29,861 nucleotides of DNA from JANYIP01 sp031394045 (GCA_031394045.1 JANMWN010000189.1:1-29861), one strand, 5' to 3'. Positions 7,572 to 15,414 are shown, counted from the stretch's first letter. Numbers and translations are program-made. Notes: generated by a model not told the origin, from the sequence alone.

Positions 7572-8266
7572 AGCCGGCCCAGCTGGTAGCCGCCGCCACG
7601 AACGGTCCGGACCACGCGTCGGCCCAGCTTGCGGCGAAGGTAGTGGACGTACGTGTCGACGACGTTGGCGCTCTCGGCGTCCTCGAAGACGAGCACGAGC
7701 AGCTCACCGCGGCTGAACACCCGGGTCGGCCGGCCGGCGAGCACCGCGAGCAGGCTGCCCTCGCGCTCCGAGAGCTGGACAGCGTCGTCGTGGTCTGGCA
7801 GCGGCTCGCCCCCCTCGCCGACGACCTGCCGGCTGTCGAGGTCGAGCCGGCCGCCGGGCAGCCGCAGCGATCGCGACGTGTCCCGGTGCCGCCGCAGCAG
7901 GGCGCGCAGCCGGGCCAGCAGCTCGTCGATGTCGAAGGGCTTGGCGAGGTAGTCCTCGGCGCCGGCGTCGAGGCCCTCGACGCGGTCGGACGGGTTGGCC
8001 AGCGCCGACAGGATCAGGGCCGGAGCCGTGACGCCGCGGCTGCGCAGCCGCCCGATCAGGTCCAGCCCCTCGATGGCCGGCAGCCCGCGGTCCAGCACCA
8101 TCACGTCGTACTCGCGGGTCAGCCCGAGGTGGAGGCCGCGCTGGCCGTCGGGGGCCGACTCCACGGTGTAGCCCTCGTCCACCAGCAGGCCGGTGAGCAT
8201 CTCCACGAGCCGCTTGTCGTCCTCGACGAGCAGCAGCCGCACCGGAGGGGGCGGGGCGGGGTCCAC
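7568..8266 (-). CDS. OmpR-family response regulator
   Basis: 232 residues from GTG at 8266. The receiver domain has the acidic pair in LLLVEDDKRL, phospho-acceptor D59 (VMVLDRGLP) and K109 (YLAKPFD). The C-terminal winged helix includes SEREGSLLAVLAG, NVVDTYVHYLRRKLG and VRTVRGGGYQLG. The frame stays open further upstream to 8416, but that part has no receiver homology and would overlap the divergent gene. AGGA lies about 8 bases before the chosen GTG. It pairs with the kinase and likely controls the divergent redox operon starting at 8375. The 108-base divergent space shows no clear direct-repeat operator by eye. Confidence 0.9.
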   Translation of the reverse strand: MDPAPPPPVRLLLVEDDKRLVEMLTGLLVDEGYTVESAPDGQRGLHLGLTREYDVMVLDRGLPAIEGLDLIGRLRSRGVTAPALILSALANPSDRVEGLDAGAEDYLAKPFDIDELLARLRALLRRHRDTSRSLRLPGGRLDLDSRQVVGEGGEPLPDHDDAVQLSEREGSLLAVLAGRPTRVFSRGELLVLVFEDAESANVVDTYVHYLRRKLGRRVVRTVRGGGYQLGRL

Positions 8267-8374
8267 AGCACCATCCTGACCGATCACAGGGCGGCGGCCG
8301 ACCGCGCCGCGTCCCAGAAACCTCCAATCCTTCGTCCGCAGAATCGAGGAGTCCATACGAACGGAGGGAGGCAC

Positions 8375-8776
8375 ATGGAGCACGAGCACCGGCACCGCAT
8401 CAGGACCCGGGAGCACGGGTACCGCAGGATCGCCTCCACGACCACGTGGGTGGCCGCAACAGGCACGGCCCTGTCGGTGGCCTTCGGCGTCGTCTTCATG
8501 CAGTCGGCCGCGGGCGCGGCCTCGGCAGCCGCGAAGACCGGAGGCCAGTCCGGCGTCGGGTCCGCTGCCGGCGCCGCGCCCGCTCCGGCGGCGTCAGGTG
8601 CTCCGTCGGCCTCGGCAACCGCAACAGGGCCGGCAGCGGCCAAGGCGAAGGCCAAGGTGACGACCGCCCCGACCCCGACGCCCCGGGCCACCCACACCAC
8701 TAGCCGGCCGGCACCCCCGCCCCCGCCCCCGCCTCCGCCCGCCCCGACCCCGACGGCGACCTCGGGGGGCTCGTGA
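8375..8776 (+). CDS. Pro/Ala/Thr-rich membrane-anchored protein of redox operon, unknown function
   Basis: 133 residues. ATG at 8375 has a strong GGAGGGAGG upstream. A His/Arg-rich cytoplasmic start (MEHEHRHRIRTREHGYRR) precedes one hydrophobic segment (about 25-47, TWVAATGTALSVAFGVVFMQ). The remainder is low complexity: Ala/Gly/Ser-rich, then Lys/Ala (AAAKAKAKV), then a run of nine prolines, ending TPTATSGGS. It is likely extracytoplasmic and flexible. In related clusters an FMN-binding protein often sits beside apbE; this one has no FMN_bind domain and no clear flavinylation motif (Asp-x-x-Ser/Thr-Gly-Ala-Ser/Thr). It could be a spacer or wall-spanning stalk. It is first in the five-gene operon and its stop overlaps apbE. 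No homologue recognised. Confidence 0.75.
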   Translation: MEHEHRHRIRTREHGYRRIASTTTWVAATGTALSVAFGVVFMQSAAGAASAAAKTGGQSGVGSAAGAAPAPAASGAPSASATATGPAAAKAKAKVTTAPTPTPRATHTTSRPAPPPPPPPPPAPTPTATSGGS

Positions 8777-9744
8777 TCCAGGCGCACCCCGGACTGACGA
8801 CGACTGCGGCCCGGGCGACCTTCCCCTCGCTCGGGACCACGGCCGACCTGGTGGTGACCGACGGCGCCCGGCTGGACGACGCCGTCGAGCTGCTGCGAGC
8901 GGAGCTGGCCGCCCTCGACCTGGCCTGCAGCCGGTTCCGGGCCGACTCCGAGATCTCCCGCCTGCACGAGCAGGCCGGCCGTCCCGTACGCGTCGGGCCG
9001 CTGCTGGCCGAAGCGCTCGCGGTGGCGCTCGAGGCTGCTCGGAGCACCGACGGGCTGGTGGACCCGACCGTCGGATCCGCGGTCCGCGCGCTGGGCTACG
9101 ACACGGACTTTGCCTCGATCGCCCGCGATGACGACCGGCCGGACCGGCCGCACCAGGCAGGTGTGGCCGCACCGGGATGGTGGCGCGTGGCGATCGACGC
9201 GGACCAGGGATCCGTCCTGCTGCCCCGCGGGATCCAGCTCGACCTCGGAGCCACCGCGAAGGCCTGGGCGGCCGACCGTGCCGCAGCCAGGATCGCCGAG
9301 GCACTCGACGTGGGCGTGCTGGTGAGCCTGGGTGGCGACATCGCGATCGGCGGCGAGGTGCCCGAGGGTGGCTGGCCGGTCCGCATCTGCGACGACCACG
9401 CGGCACCGGCCGGGCTGGCTGCGCCGACGGTCCGGCTCGAGTCCGGGGCGATCGCGACATCGAGCACGGCGGTACGCAGCTGGCGCCGGCGTGGCCGGGA
9501 GATCCACCACATCGTCGACCCGCGTACGGGCGACGTCCCGGCGGCAGTCTGGCGCACCGTCACCGTGGCCGCGTCGACCTGCGTCGAGGCCAACACCGCC
9601 ACCACCACCGCGGTCGTCCTCGGAGCCCAGGCGCCCGAGTGGCTGGCCGAGCGCGAGCTGCCGGCCCGGCTGGTCGCGTACGACGGGACGCTTCGCCTGC
9701 TCGGCGGCTGGCCGGACGACGTCGTCGAGGAGCCGGTCCGGTGA
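8773..9744 (+). CDS. apbE: FAD:protein FMN transferase (ApbE family)
   Basis: 323 residues from a GTG overlapping the previous stop (GTGA). Typical ApbE features run in order: FPSLGTTADLVV near the N-terminus, LDLACSRFRADSEISRLHE, GLVDPTVGSAVRALGYD, IQLDLGATAKAWAADRAA, VLVSLGGDIAIGG, then HHIVDPRTGDVP and TTTAVVLG. The enzyme cuts FAD and attaches FMN to a Ser/Thr of a target protein, usually an exported or membrane electron carrier. No signal peptide or lipobox is visible, so the enzyme appears cytoplasmic unless the start is wrong. No FMN_bind-domain target lies in the window. The end overlaps the haem membrane protein gene. Confidence 0.92.
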   Translation: MIQAHPGLTTTAARATFPSLGTTADLVVTDGARLDDAVELLRAELAALDLACSRFRADSEISRLHEQAGRPVRVGPLLAEALAVALEAARSTDGLVDPTVGSAVRALGYDTDFASIARDDDRPDRPHQAGVAAPGWWRVAIDADQGSVLLPRGIQLDLGATAKAWAADRAAARIAEALDVGVLVSLGGDIAIGGEVPEGGWPVRICDDHAAPAGLAAPTVRLESGAIATSSTAVRSWRRRGREIHHIVDPRTGDVPAAVWRTVTVAASTCVEANTATTTAVVLGAQAPEWLAERELPARLVAYDGTLRLLGGWPDDVVEEPVR

Positions 9745-10307
9745 GCCACGCCCTCTGGTACGCCAGCCGCGCGACCGGTCTGGTGTCCCTGGTCCTGCTG
9801 ACCGCGACCATGGTGCTCGGACTCCTGGGTGCCGGCCGCTTCACCTCCTCGCGCTGGCCGAGGTTCGTGCTCGCCCACCTGCACCGCAACCTGTCGCTGC
9901 TGGTGGTGGTGTTCCTGATCGTCCACATCGCCACGGCGATCCTGGACCCGTACGCCGGCATCGGCTGGTTCGACGCCGTCGTTCCGTTCGTGTCGGTCTA
10001 CCACCCGCTGGCGCTCGGGTTCGGAGCGGTGGCGTTCGACCTGCTGCTGGCCCTGATCGTGACGAGCCTGCTGCGGGCCCGGCTTAGCCTGCGGGTGTGG
10101 AGGGCCGTCCATGTGGCGGCGTTCGTGTGCTGGCCGGTCGCGGTCCTGCACGGCTACGCGATCGGCGGCGCCGACAGCCGCCGGCTCTGGGTCCTGGTGC
10201 TGGACGCGCTCTGCGTCCTGGCCGTACTCGGGGCCGGCACCTGGCGGCTGGCGGTCAACCATCCCGACACGCTCGCGCGCGGCGCCGATAGGCCGGTCGG
10301 CCGGTGA
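9741..10307 (+). CDS. Ferric-reductase-like transmembrane haem protein
   Basis: 188 residues with about six hydrophobic helices and no NAD- or FAD-binding domain. Two histidine pairs with haem-b spacing are present: H48 and H62 (14 apart, HRNLSLLVVVFLIVH) and H124 and H137 (13 apart, HVAAFVCWPVAVLH). This is the pattern of the Ferric_reduct/NOX/MsrQ superfamily, in which two stacked haems carry electrons across the membrane. Other histidines (H46, H88) may also matter. The GTG start overlaps the apbE stop and its end overlaps the NuoF-like gene (GTGA). It probably receives electrons from the ferredoxin or NuoF-like protein and passes them outward; direction and acceptor are inferred. Confidence 0.85.
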   Translation: MSHALWYASRATGLVSLVLLTATMVLGLLGAGRFTSSRWPRFVLAHLHRNLSLLVVVFLIVHIATAILDPYAGIGWFDAVVPFVSVYHPLALGFGAVAFDLLLALIVTSLLRARLSLRVWRAVHVAAFVCWPVAVLHGYAIGGADSRRLWVLVLDALCVLAVLGAGTWRLAVNHPDTLARGADRPVGR

Positions 10308-11614
10308 GCGCCCCGGACGGCACCTGGCGGCTGCTCTCGGGCTGGGCCGAGACGGGACGGGTGGAGACGTACGCCGAGCACGCCACCCGCTTCGGCCCGC
10401 TCCCCTTGCGTGCCTATGCCGGGCTCGAGGGTAAGCGGCAGCTCGTCTCGACCGTCGAGGTCGCTGGCCTTCGGGGGCGTGGTGGGGCGGCGTTCCCGAC
10501 CGCACGCAAGCTCGCCACGGTGGCCGCTGCCCGGGGCCGGTCGGTGGTCGTCGGCAACGGCTGCGAGGGCGAGCCGTCCAGCCGCAAGGACCTGGTGCTC
10601 GCCGAGTACGCCCCCCACCTGGTCGTCGATGGCGCGTTGCTGGCCGCGTACGTGACCGGCGCCGACCAGGTGCACCTGTGCATGCACGGGGGCAGCCCGA
10701 TGCTCGAGCCGATGGCGCGTGCCGCAGCGGAGCACCGCAGCAAGGTCCGGGTGCATGTCGTGGGCGTCCCGGGTGGCTTCGTGGCGAGCGAGGAGTCGGC
10801 GCTGGTCAACTACCTGAACAACGGCGACGCGCGGCCCACGAGCAAGCCACCACGGGTGTTCGAGCGCGGCCTGGCCGGACGGCCGACCTTCGTCGGGAAC
10901 TTCGAGACGCTCGCGCAGCTCGCGCTCGTGGCCCGGTTCGGCTCCGACTGGTATCGCTCGCTCGGGACGCACCTCTCGCCGGGTACGGCGCTGATCACGG
11001 TCGACGGGGCCGTCCGGCGGCCGGGGGTCGTCGAGGTGCCGTACGGCAGCACGCTCGGCGAGGTGCTCGACTGCGGCGGAGGGCCGAGCGAGCCCCTGCA
11101 GGCGCTGCTGGTCGGCGGGTACGCCGGGCACTGGCTGCCCTTCGACACTGCGGCCGACGTGCCGCTGACGCACGAGCACCTGGCCGCGGCCGGAGCCTCG
11201 GTCGGGGTCGGCTCGGTCATCGCGCTCCCGGCCAGCGCGTGCGGCGTGGCCGAGACCGCGCACGTCCTGCGCTACCTGGCGGGGGAGTCCGCGGCCCAGT
11301 GCGGCCCGTGCATGTTCGGGCTGCCCGCCGTCGCCGGGGACTTCGCCTCGCTGGCCACCGGGTCGGCCGTACGCGACGCCCTGGTCCTGCGGCGGCTGGA
11401 GCGGCGGCTCGGCGAGGTGGCCGGGCGAGGTGCGTGCGCGCACCCCGACGGTGCCGTCCGGCTGGCCGAGAGCGCCCTGGTCGCCTTCGCCGACGACGTC
11501 CGGCAGCACCTGGCCGGGCGGCCGTGCTCGTTCGCCGGGGTAGGCCCGAGGCTCCCGCTCCTGCAGCCGAGGCAGCCAGGGCAGCCGGAATACAGCGTCC
11601 GGGCGGCGCGATGA
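10304..11614 (+). CDS. NuoF-like (complex I 51 kDa) flavoprotein with SLBB and Fe-S domains
   Basis: 436 residues from a GTG overlapping the upstream stop. The FMN/NADH part has GRGGAAFPTARKL (58-70, canonical GRGGAGFPTG) and VVVGNGCEGEPSSRKD (81-96, canonical NADEGEPGTFKD). An SLBB-like part follows (GAVRRPGVVEVPYGSTLGEV). The C-terminal Fe-S domain has C333-GP-C336 and C378 (GRGACAHPDG), but the first cysteine of the canonical ESCGxCxPC is replaced (ESAAQCGPC). No NuoE, NuoG or other complex I gene is nearby, so this is a stand-alone electron-input module, probably using NAD(P)H or another small carrier. It sits between the haem membrane protein and the ferredoxin. Confidence 0.85.
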   Translation: MSAPDGTWRLLSGWAETGRVETYAEHATRFGPLPLRAYAGLEGKRQLVSTVEVAGLRGRGGAAFPTARKLATVAAARGRSVVVGNGCEGEPSSRKDLVLAEYAPHLVVDGALLAAYVTGADQVHLCMHGGSPMLEPMARAAAEHRSKVRVHVVGVPGGFVASEESALVNYLNNGDARPTSKPPRVFERGLAGRPTFVGNFETLAQLALVARFGSDWYRSLGTHLSPGTALITVDGAVRRPGVVEVPYGSTLGEVLDCGGGPSEPLQALLVGGYAGHWLPFDTAADVPLTHEHLAAAGASVGVGSVIALPASACGVAETAHVLRYLAGESAAQCGPCMFGLPAVAGDFASLATGSAVRDALVLRRLERRLGEVAGRGACAHPDGAVRLAESALVAFADDVRQHLAGRPCSFAGVGPRLPLLQPRQPGQPEYSVRAAR

Positions 11615-11841
11615 TCCTGTCCGCGCCGCGCGGGCCGGACGCCTGGGAGCTGCGGGTCGACCCGATCCTGTGCCGGGCGCACGGACTCTGTGCCGAGCTG
11701 CTGCCGGAGTCGGTCGACCTCGACGAGTGGGGCTACGCCATCGTCCGCCGGCCGGTCCCGCCTCTGGCGCTGGCCGAGGCGAGGGCGGCGGTGCACGCCT
11801 GCCCGACGCTGGCCCTGCGGCTGGAACGCGCCCGGCGCTGA
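11611..11841 (+). CDS. Small ferredoxin, probably [3Fe-4S]
   Basis: 76 residues from an ATG overlapping the NuoF-like stop (ATGA). Cysteines C21 and C27 (DPILCRAHGLCAELLPE) and C64 (ACPTLAL) form the C-x5-C ... C-P pattern of actinobacterial single-cluster ferredoxins. The position of the usual fourth ligand is occupied by His/Gly, which favours a [3Fe-4S] cluster; the paralogous cytochrome P450 partner ferredoxins look the same. No P450 gene is present here, so its partner is probably the NuoF-like protein or the haem membrane protein. It is the last gene of the operon; the next gene converges on it after 7 bases. Confidence 0.88.
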   Translation: MILSAPRGPDAWELRVDPILCRAHGLCAELLPESVDLDEWGYAIVRRPVPPLALAEARAAVHACPTLALRLERARR

Positions 11842-11848
11842 GCCCTCG

Positions 11849-13570
11849 CTAGATCCCGGCGCGGGTCACGCGCAGGACCTCTTCGTACGTCGTACCGCCC
11901 AGACCGGCGAGGGTCAGGCCGTGCTCGCGCATGGTGCGGAAGCCGGCGGCGTGCGCCAGCCCGGACAGGGTGGCCTCGTCGGGGGTGCTGAGCAGGGCGT
12001 GCCGGAGCCTGGCGCCGACCTCGAGGACCTCGAAGAGCCCGTGCCGGCCGCGGTAGCCGCTCCGCCCGCAGCTCGCGCACCCCACGCCGCGAGCGGTGCC
12101 GGGACCCAGGTCGGCCAGGGTGATCCCGAGGGCTGAAAGCGTCGTCCCGTCCGGCTCGTAGGGCTCGGCGCACTCCTTGCACGGCACACGTACGAGGCGC
12201 TGCCCGACGACCAGCGACAGCGCTGACGCCACGAGGTACGGCTCGACGCCCATGTCCACCAGGCGGGGGAGCGCGGCGACTGCGTCGTTGGTGTGCAACG
12301 TCGTGAGCACCAGGTGACCCGTCATGGCGGCGCGCAGGGCGAGCTCGGCGGTGATGCCGTCGCGGACCTCGCCGACCAGGATCACGTCAGGGTCCTGGCG
12401 CAGCAGGGCCCGCAGCCCGCGCTCGAACGTCATGCCGGTCTTGTCGTCGACGGGCACCTGGGTGATGCCGGTCATCTCGATCTCGATCGGGTCCTCGAGC
12501 GTGACCACGTTCCGTTCGGTGGTGATCGTCTCCTGGATCGCGGCGTACAGCGTGTTCGTCTTGCCGGAGCCGGTCGGTCCGGTGATCATGACCAGCCCTT
12601 GCGGTGCGTCCAGCGCGCGGGTGAGGGCCACTCGCTGCTCGTCCTCGAGCCCGAGCTCCTCCAGGCGCTGGATCGACGAGGCGCCAGGGAGCAGGCGTAC
12701 CACCACCTTCTCGCCGTGCACCGAGGGCAGCGTGCTCACCCGGGCGTCCACCCGGCCGCCGTCGACGGCGAGCCGGATCCGGCCGTCCTGGGGGACCCGC
12801 CGCTCGGCGATGTCCATGCCGGACACGACCTTGATGCGGGCGGTCAGCGTTCGGCCCACCGACTTGGGCAGCGCGACGACATCACGCATCACGCCGTCGA
12901 CCCGGTAGCGGATCCGGACTGCGTCGGCCTGCTGCTCGACGTGCACGTCGCTGGCACGGTTGCGTACCGCGTCGGCCAGGATCGAGTCGAGGAGGCGCAC
13001 GGTCGGCGCGTCGGCCACCACGGGGTCGTCGTCCGCGGGCAGCGGGTCGGCCTCGGCGAGCACGTCCGCGATGACTTCCGCGCTCTGGGACAACGACCAC
13101 ACCCGTTCGAGCAGCCCGCGGAGCTGCGAGGGCGTACCCACCAGGATCTCCAGCCGCTGCACGCCGGCATGGCGGCGCACGTCGTCGAGGGTAAGCACGT
13201 CCGTGGGGTCCGCGGCCAGGACCCGGAGACCGCGCGCGCCGACGCCGAGCACCAGCACCTGGCCGCGCTCGGCCAGCGCTCTCGGGACCAGCCGGGCGTA
13301 CGCCGGGTCGATGGGGGTCTGCGAGGCGTCGACGACCTCGCGGCCGAGCAGCTCGCCGAGGGCCTGCGCGACCTGGTCCTCGGTCGCCAGCCCCTGCGCG
13401 ACCAGCAGGGCACCGAGCCGCTGGCGTTCGGCCGCCGGTTCGTCGGTGCTCTGCCTGCGCTGCTCGGCGAGGACGTCGCGCAGCTGGCCACCGGTGAGGA
13501 CGCCGTGCCCTACCAGGATGTCGCCGAGCCTTCGTCGCAGGGCGAGCTCAGTCTCCTGCGGCGGCGTCAC
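11849..13570 (-). CDS. GspE/PilB-family secretion or pilus assembly ATPase, orphan
   Basis: 573 residues from a GTG lying inside the 3' end of the DUF1003 gene (23-base overlap). Two MshEN-like N-terminal parts (about 10-70 and 78-155) precede the ATPase core. Motifs: Walker A GPTGSGKT (331-338), Asp box TLEDPIE, Walker B RQDPDVILVGEVRD (391-404), His box TTLHTNDA. The tetracysteine zinc site of the GspE/PilB C-terminus is complete: C464, C467, C498, C501. Such enzymes are hexamers that power type II secretion or type IV pilus extension. No pilin, PilC, PilT or prepilin peptidase gene is in the window, so partners must be elsewhere or it has another role. Confidence 0.9.
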   Translation of the reverse strand: MTPPQETELALRRRLGDILVGHGVLTGGQLRDVLAEQRRQSTDEPAAERQRLGALLVAQGLATEDQVAQALGELLGREVVDASQTPIDPAYARLVPRALAERGQVLVLGVGARGLRVLAADPTDVLTLDDVRRHAGVQRLEILVGTPSQLRGLLERVWSLSQSAEVIADVLAEADPLPADDDPVVADAPTVRLLDSILADAVRNRASDVHVEQQADAVRIRYRVDGVMRDVVALPKSVGRTLTARIKVVSGMDIAERRVPQDGRIRLAVDGGRVDARVSTLPSVHGEKVVVRLLPGASSIQRLEELGLEDEQRVALTRALDAPQGLVMITGPTGSGKTNTLYAAIQETITTERNVVTLEDPIEIEMTGITQVPVDDKTGMTFERGLRALLRQDPDVILVGEVRDGITAELALRAAMTGHLVLTTLHTNDAVAALPRLVDMGVEPYLVASALSLVVGQRLVRVPCKECAEPYEPDGTTLSALGITLADLGPGTARGVGCASCGRSGYRGRHGLFEVLEVGARLRHALLSTPDEATLSGLAHAAGFRTMREHGLTLAGLGGTTYEEVLRVTRAGI

Positions 13571-14111
13571 CTTGCGATTGTCGGCGCGGCTCGCGCCCGG
13601 CTTGACGGTCCACAGGCGGCTTGGCGAACTCCTCGAGCAGGTCGCGCAGCTCGGAGCGGACGAAGTCGCGGGTGGCCACCTCGCCGAGAGCGATCCGCAG
13701 GGCGGCCACCTCGCGGACGAGGTACTCGGTGTCCGCGATCGAGCGCTCGTCGCGGGAGCGGTCCTGCTCGTACTGCACCCGGTCGCGGCCTTCCTGCCGG
13801 TTCTGCGCGAGCAGGATCAGCGGGGCCGCGTACGACGCCTGCAGCGACAGCAGGAGGGTGAGGAACTGGAACTGGTAGGGGTCGAAGCGCAGGTGCTTGG
13901 GCGCCAGCACGTTCCAGATCAGCCAGACCGTGATGAACAAGGTCATCCAGGCGATGAACCGCCAGCTGCCTATGTAGCGGGCGATCCGCTCGCTGGCCCG
14001 GCCGAACGTGTCCGGGTCGTAGGCCGGGCGGGGCACCTTGCGCCTGGGCTCGTACGGCAGGTCGAGCCGGCCGGCCCGGTTCGCGCGGCCGGCCTTGTTC
14101 TCACGAGCCAT
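13548..14111 (-). CDS. DUF1003 membrane protein
   Basis: 187 residues. A basic N-terminus (MARENKAGRANRAGRLDLPY) is followed by the DUF1003 core with two hydrophobic helices (about 50-68, WRFIAWMTLFITVWLIWNVL, and 82-102, FQFLTLLLSLQASYAAPLIL) joined by a short acidic-aromatic loop (LRFDPYQF). AQNRQEGRDR and a charged, probably coiled C-terminal helix follow. Its function is unknown; the pairing with the MgtE_N/CBS gene recurs in mycobacteria. The ATG overlaps the end of the MgtE_N/CBS gene by 11 bases with GGAGG about 10 bases upstream, and its own end overlaps the GspE start, so three genes are translationally linked. Confidence 0.9.
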   Translation of the reverse strand: MARENKAGRANRAGRLDLPYEPRRKVPRPAYDPDTFGRASERIARYIGSWRFIAWMTLFITVWLIWNVLAPKHLRFDPYQFQFLTLLLSLQASYAAPLILLAQNRQEGRDRVQYEQDRSRDERSIADTEYLVREVAALRIALGEVATRDFVRSELRDLLEEFAKPPVDRQAGREPRRQSQGDAAAGD

Positions 14112-15414
14112 CGGGCGTCACGCCTCCGCGGCCGCGGCCGTCGTGGTGGTCGGCGTCGTGCTCGCGCCAGTCGTCCGGCAGCAGGTGGTCGAGCACGTCG
14201 TCGACGGTGACCGTGCCGAGCAGGTGGTCGTTCTCGTCGACGACCGGCAGGGCCACCAGGTTGTACGTCGCCAGGTAGGTCGTGACCTGAGGCAGCGTGG
14301 CCGTCGGGAGCACCGGCTCAAGGTCGGTGTCGCAGATGCCCGAGACGAGCGCCGACGGCGGCTCGCGCAGCAGTCGCTGGATGTGGGCGATGCCGATGAA
14401 CCGGCCGGTGGGCGTCTCGAGCGGGGCCCGGCAGACGTAGACCTGCGAGGCGAGGGCCGGGGACAGGTCGGCGTTTCGTACCCGGGCCAGCGCCTCGGCG
14501 ACCGTTGCGTCGGGCGAGAGGATCACAGGTTCGGTGGTCATCATGCCGCCGGCGGTGTACTCGTCGTAGGACAGCAGCCGGCGCACGTCGTCGGCGTCGT
14601 CGGGCTCCATCAGGTCGAGGAGCTGTTCGGCCTGGTCGGGGGGCAGCTCGCCCAGCAGGTCGGCCGCGTCGTCGGGGGCCATCGCCTCGAGGATGTCGGC
14701 GGCCCGCTCACGTGCGAGCTGGCCGAGGATCTCGATCTGGTCGTCCTCGGGCAGCTCCTCGAGGACGTCGGCCAGCTTCTCGTCGTCCAGCGCCGCCGCC
14801 ACCTCGACCCGTCGCTTCGGGGTCAGGTCGTGCAGCGCGCGCGCCAGGTCGGCGGGGCGCATCTTCTCGTACGCGGCCAGCAGGCTCGCGGCCCCCTGGT
14901 TGGCCTCCGGCTCGGCCAGCCCGGTGACCTCGGCCCAGTCGACGACCACGGTGCCGCCACGGCGCCGGAAGCCACCCCCGCCCCTGCGGACGAACAGCTG
15001 GGTGACCTCCCAGTCGCGGGTACGCGTCTGCTCCATCGCCACGTCGACCACGGTGACCGTCTCGGCCGTCTCAGCCGTCTCGGTCGAGCCCGGCGACGCG
15101 TCGAGCTCCACCTTGCGGTCGAACATCTCGCCGAGGACGAGCGTCTCACCCGGGCGCTGCTCGAAGCGCCGCATGTTGATGACGCCCGTGGTGATCACCT
15201 GGCCGGAGTCCAGAGCCGTCACCCGGGTCATCGCGAGGAAGATCCGCCGGCGCATCGGGACCTCGACGACGAGACCGAGAACGCGCGGTGCCTGGCGGCC
15301 TCCGCGGACCGCCACCACGACGTCGCGAACTCGCCCGACCTGGTCACCGTTGGGATCGAAGACGGCGACTCCGGCCAGGCGCGCGATGAAGACCCGCCAG
15401 GGCGTACCGCTCAC
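14101..15414 (-). CDS. MgtE N-domain and CBS protein with PRC-barrel-like N-terminus, no transporter domain
   Basis: 437 residues from GTG at 15414. The first 180 residues look like PRC-barrel modules (FDPNGDQVGRVRDVVV, then LGLVVEVPMRRRIFLAM). The MgtE_N superhelix follows (about 200-310, LARALHDLTPKRRVEVAAAL, ELPEDDQIEILGQL, MAPDDAADLLGELP, LMEPDDADDVRRLL). A CBS pair begins around YTAGGMMTTEPVILSPDAT and ends LGTVTVDDVLDHLLPDDW. In MgtE channels these two domains sense Mg2+ and gate the pore. The pore domain itself is absent: no transmembrane helix is present. It is a likely regulatory or magnesium-sensing scaffold, first in the operon with DUF1003. An Rv1232c-like protein, by memory. Confidence 0.85.
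   Translation of the reverse strand: MSGTPWRVFIARLAGVAVFDPNGDQVGRVRDVVVAVRGGRQAPRVLGLVVEVPMRRRIFLAMTRVTALDSGQVITTGVINMRRFEQRPGETLVLGEMFDRKVELDASPGSTETAETAETVTVVDVAMEQTRTRDWEVTQLFVRRGGGGFRRRGGTVVVDWAEVTGLAEPEANQGAASLLAAYEKMRPADLARALHDLTPKRRVEVAAALDDEKLADVLEELPEDDQIEILGQLARERAADILEAMAPDDAADLLGELPPDQAEQLLDLMEPDDADDVRRLLSYDEYTAGGMMTTEPVILSPDATVAEALARVRNADLSPALASQVYVCRAPLETPTGRFIGIAHIQRLLREPPSALVSGICDTDLEPVLPTATLPQVTTYLATYNLVALPVVDENDHLLGTVTVDDVLDHLLPDDWREHDADHHDGRGRGGVTPDGS

Noticed and set aside
8267..8416. Longer response regulator starting at 8416
   Set aside because: The extra 50 residues show no receiver homology, overlap the divergent gene and its ribosome site, and the GTG at 8266 gives a normal OmpR-type length.
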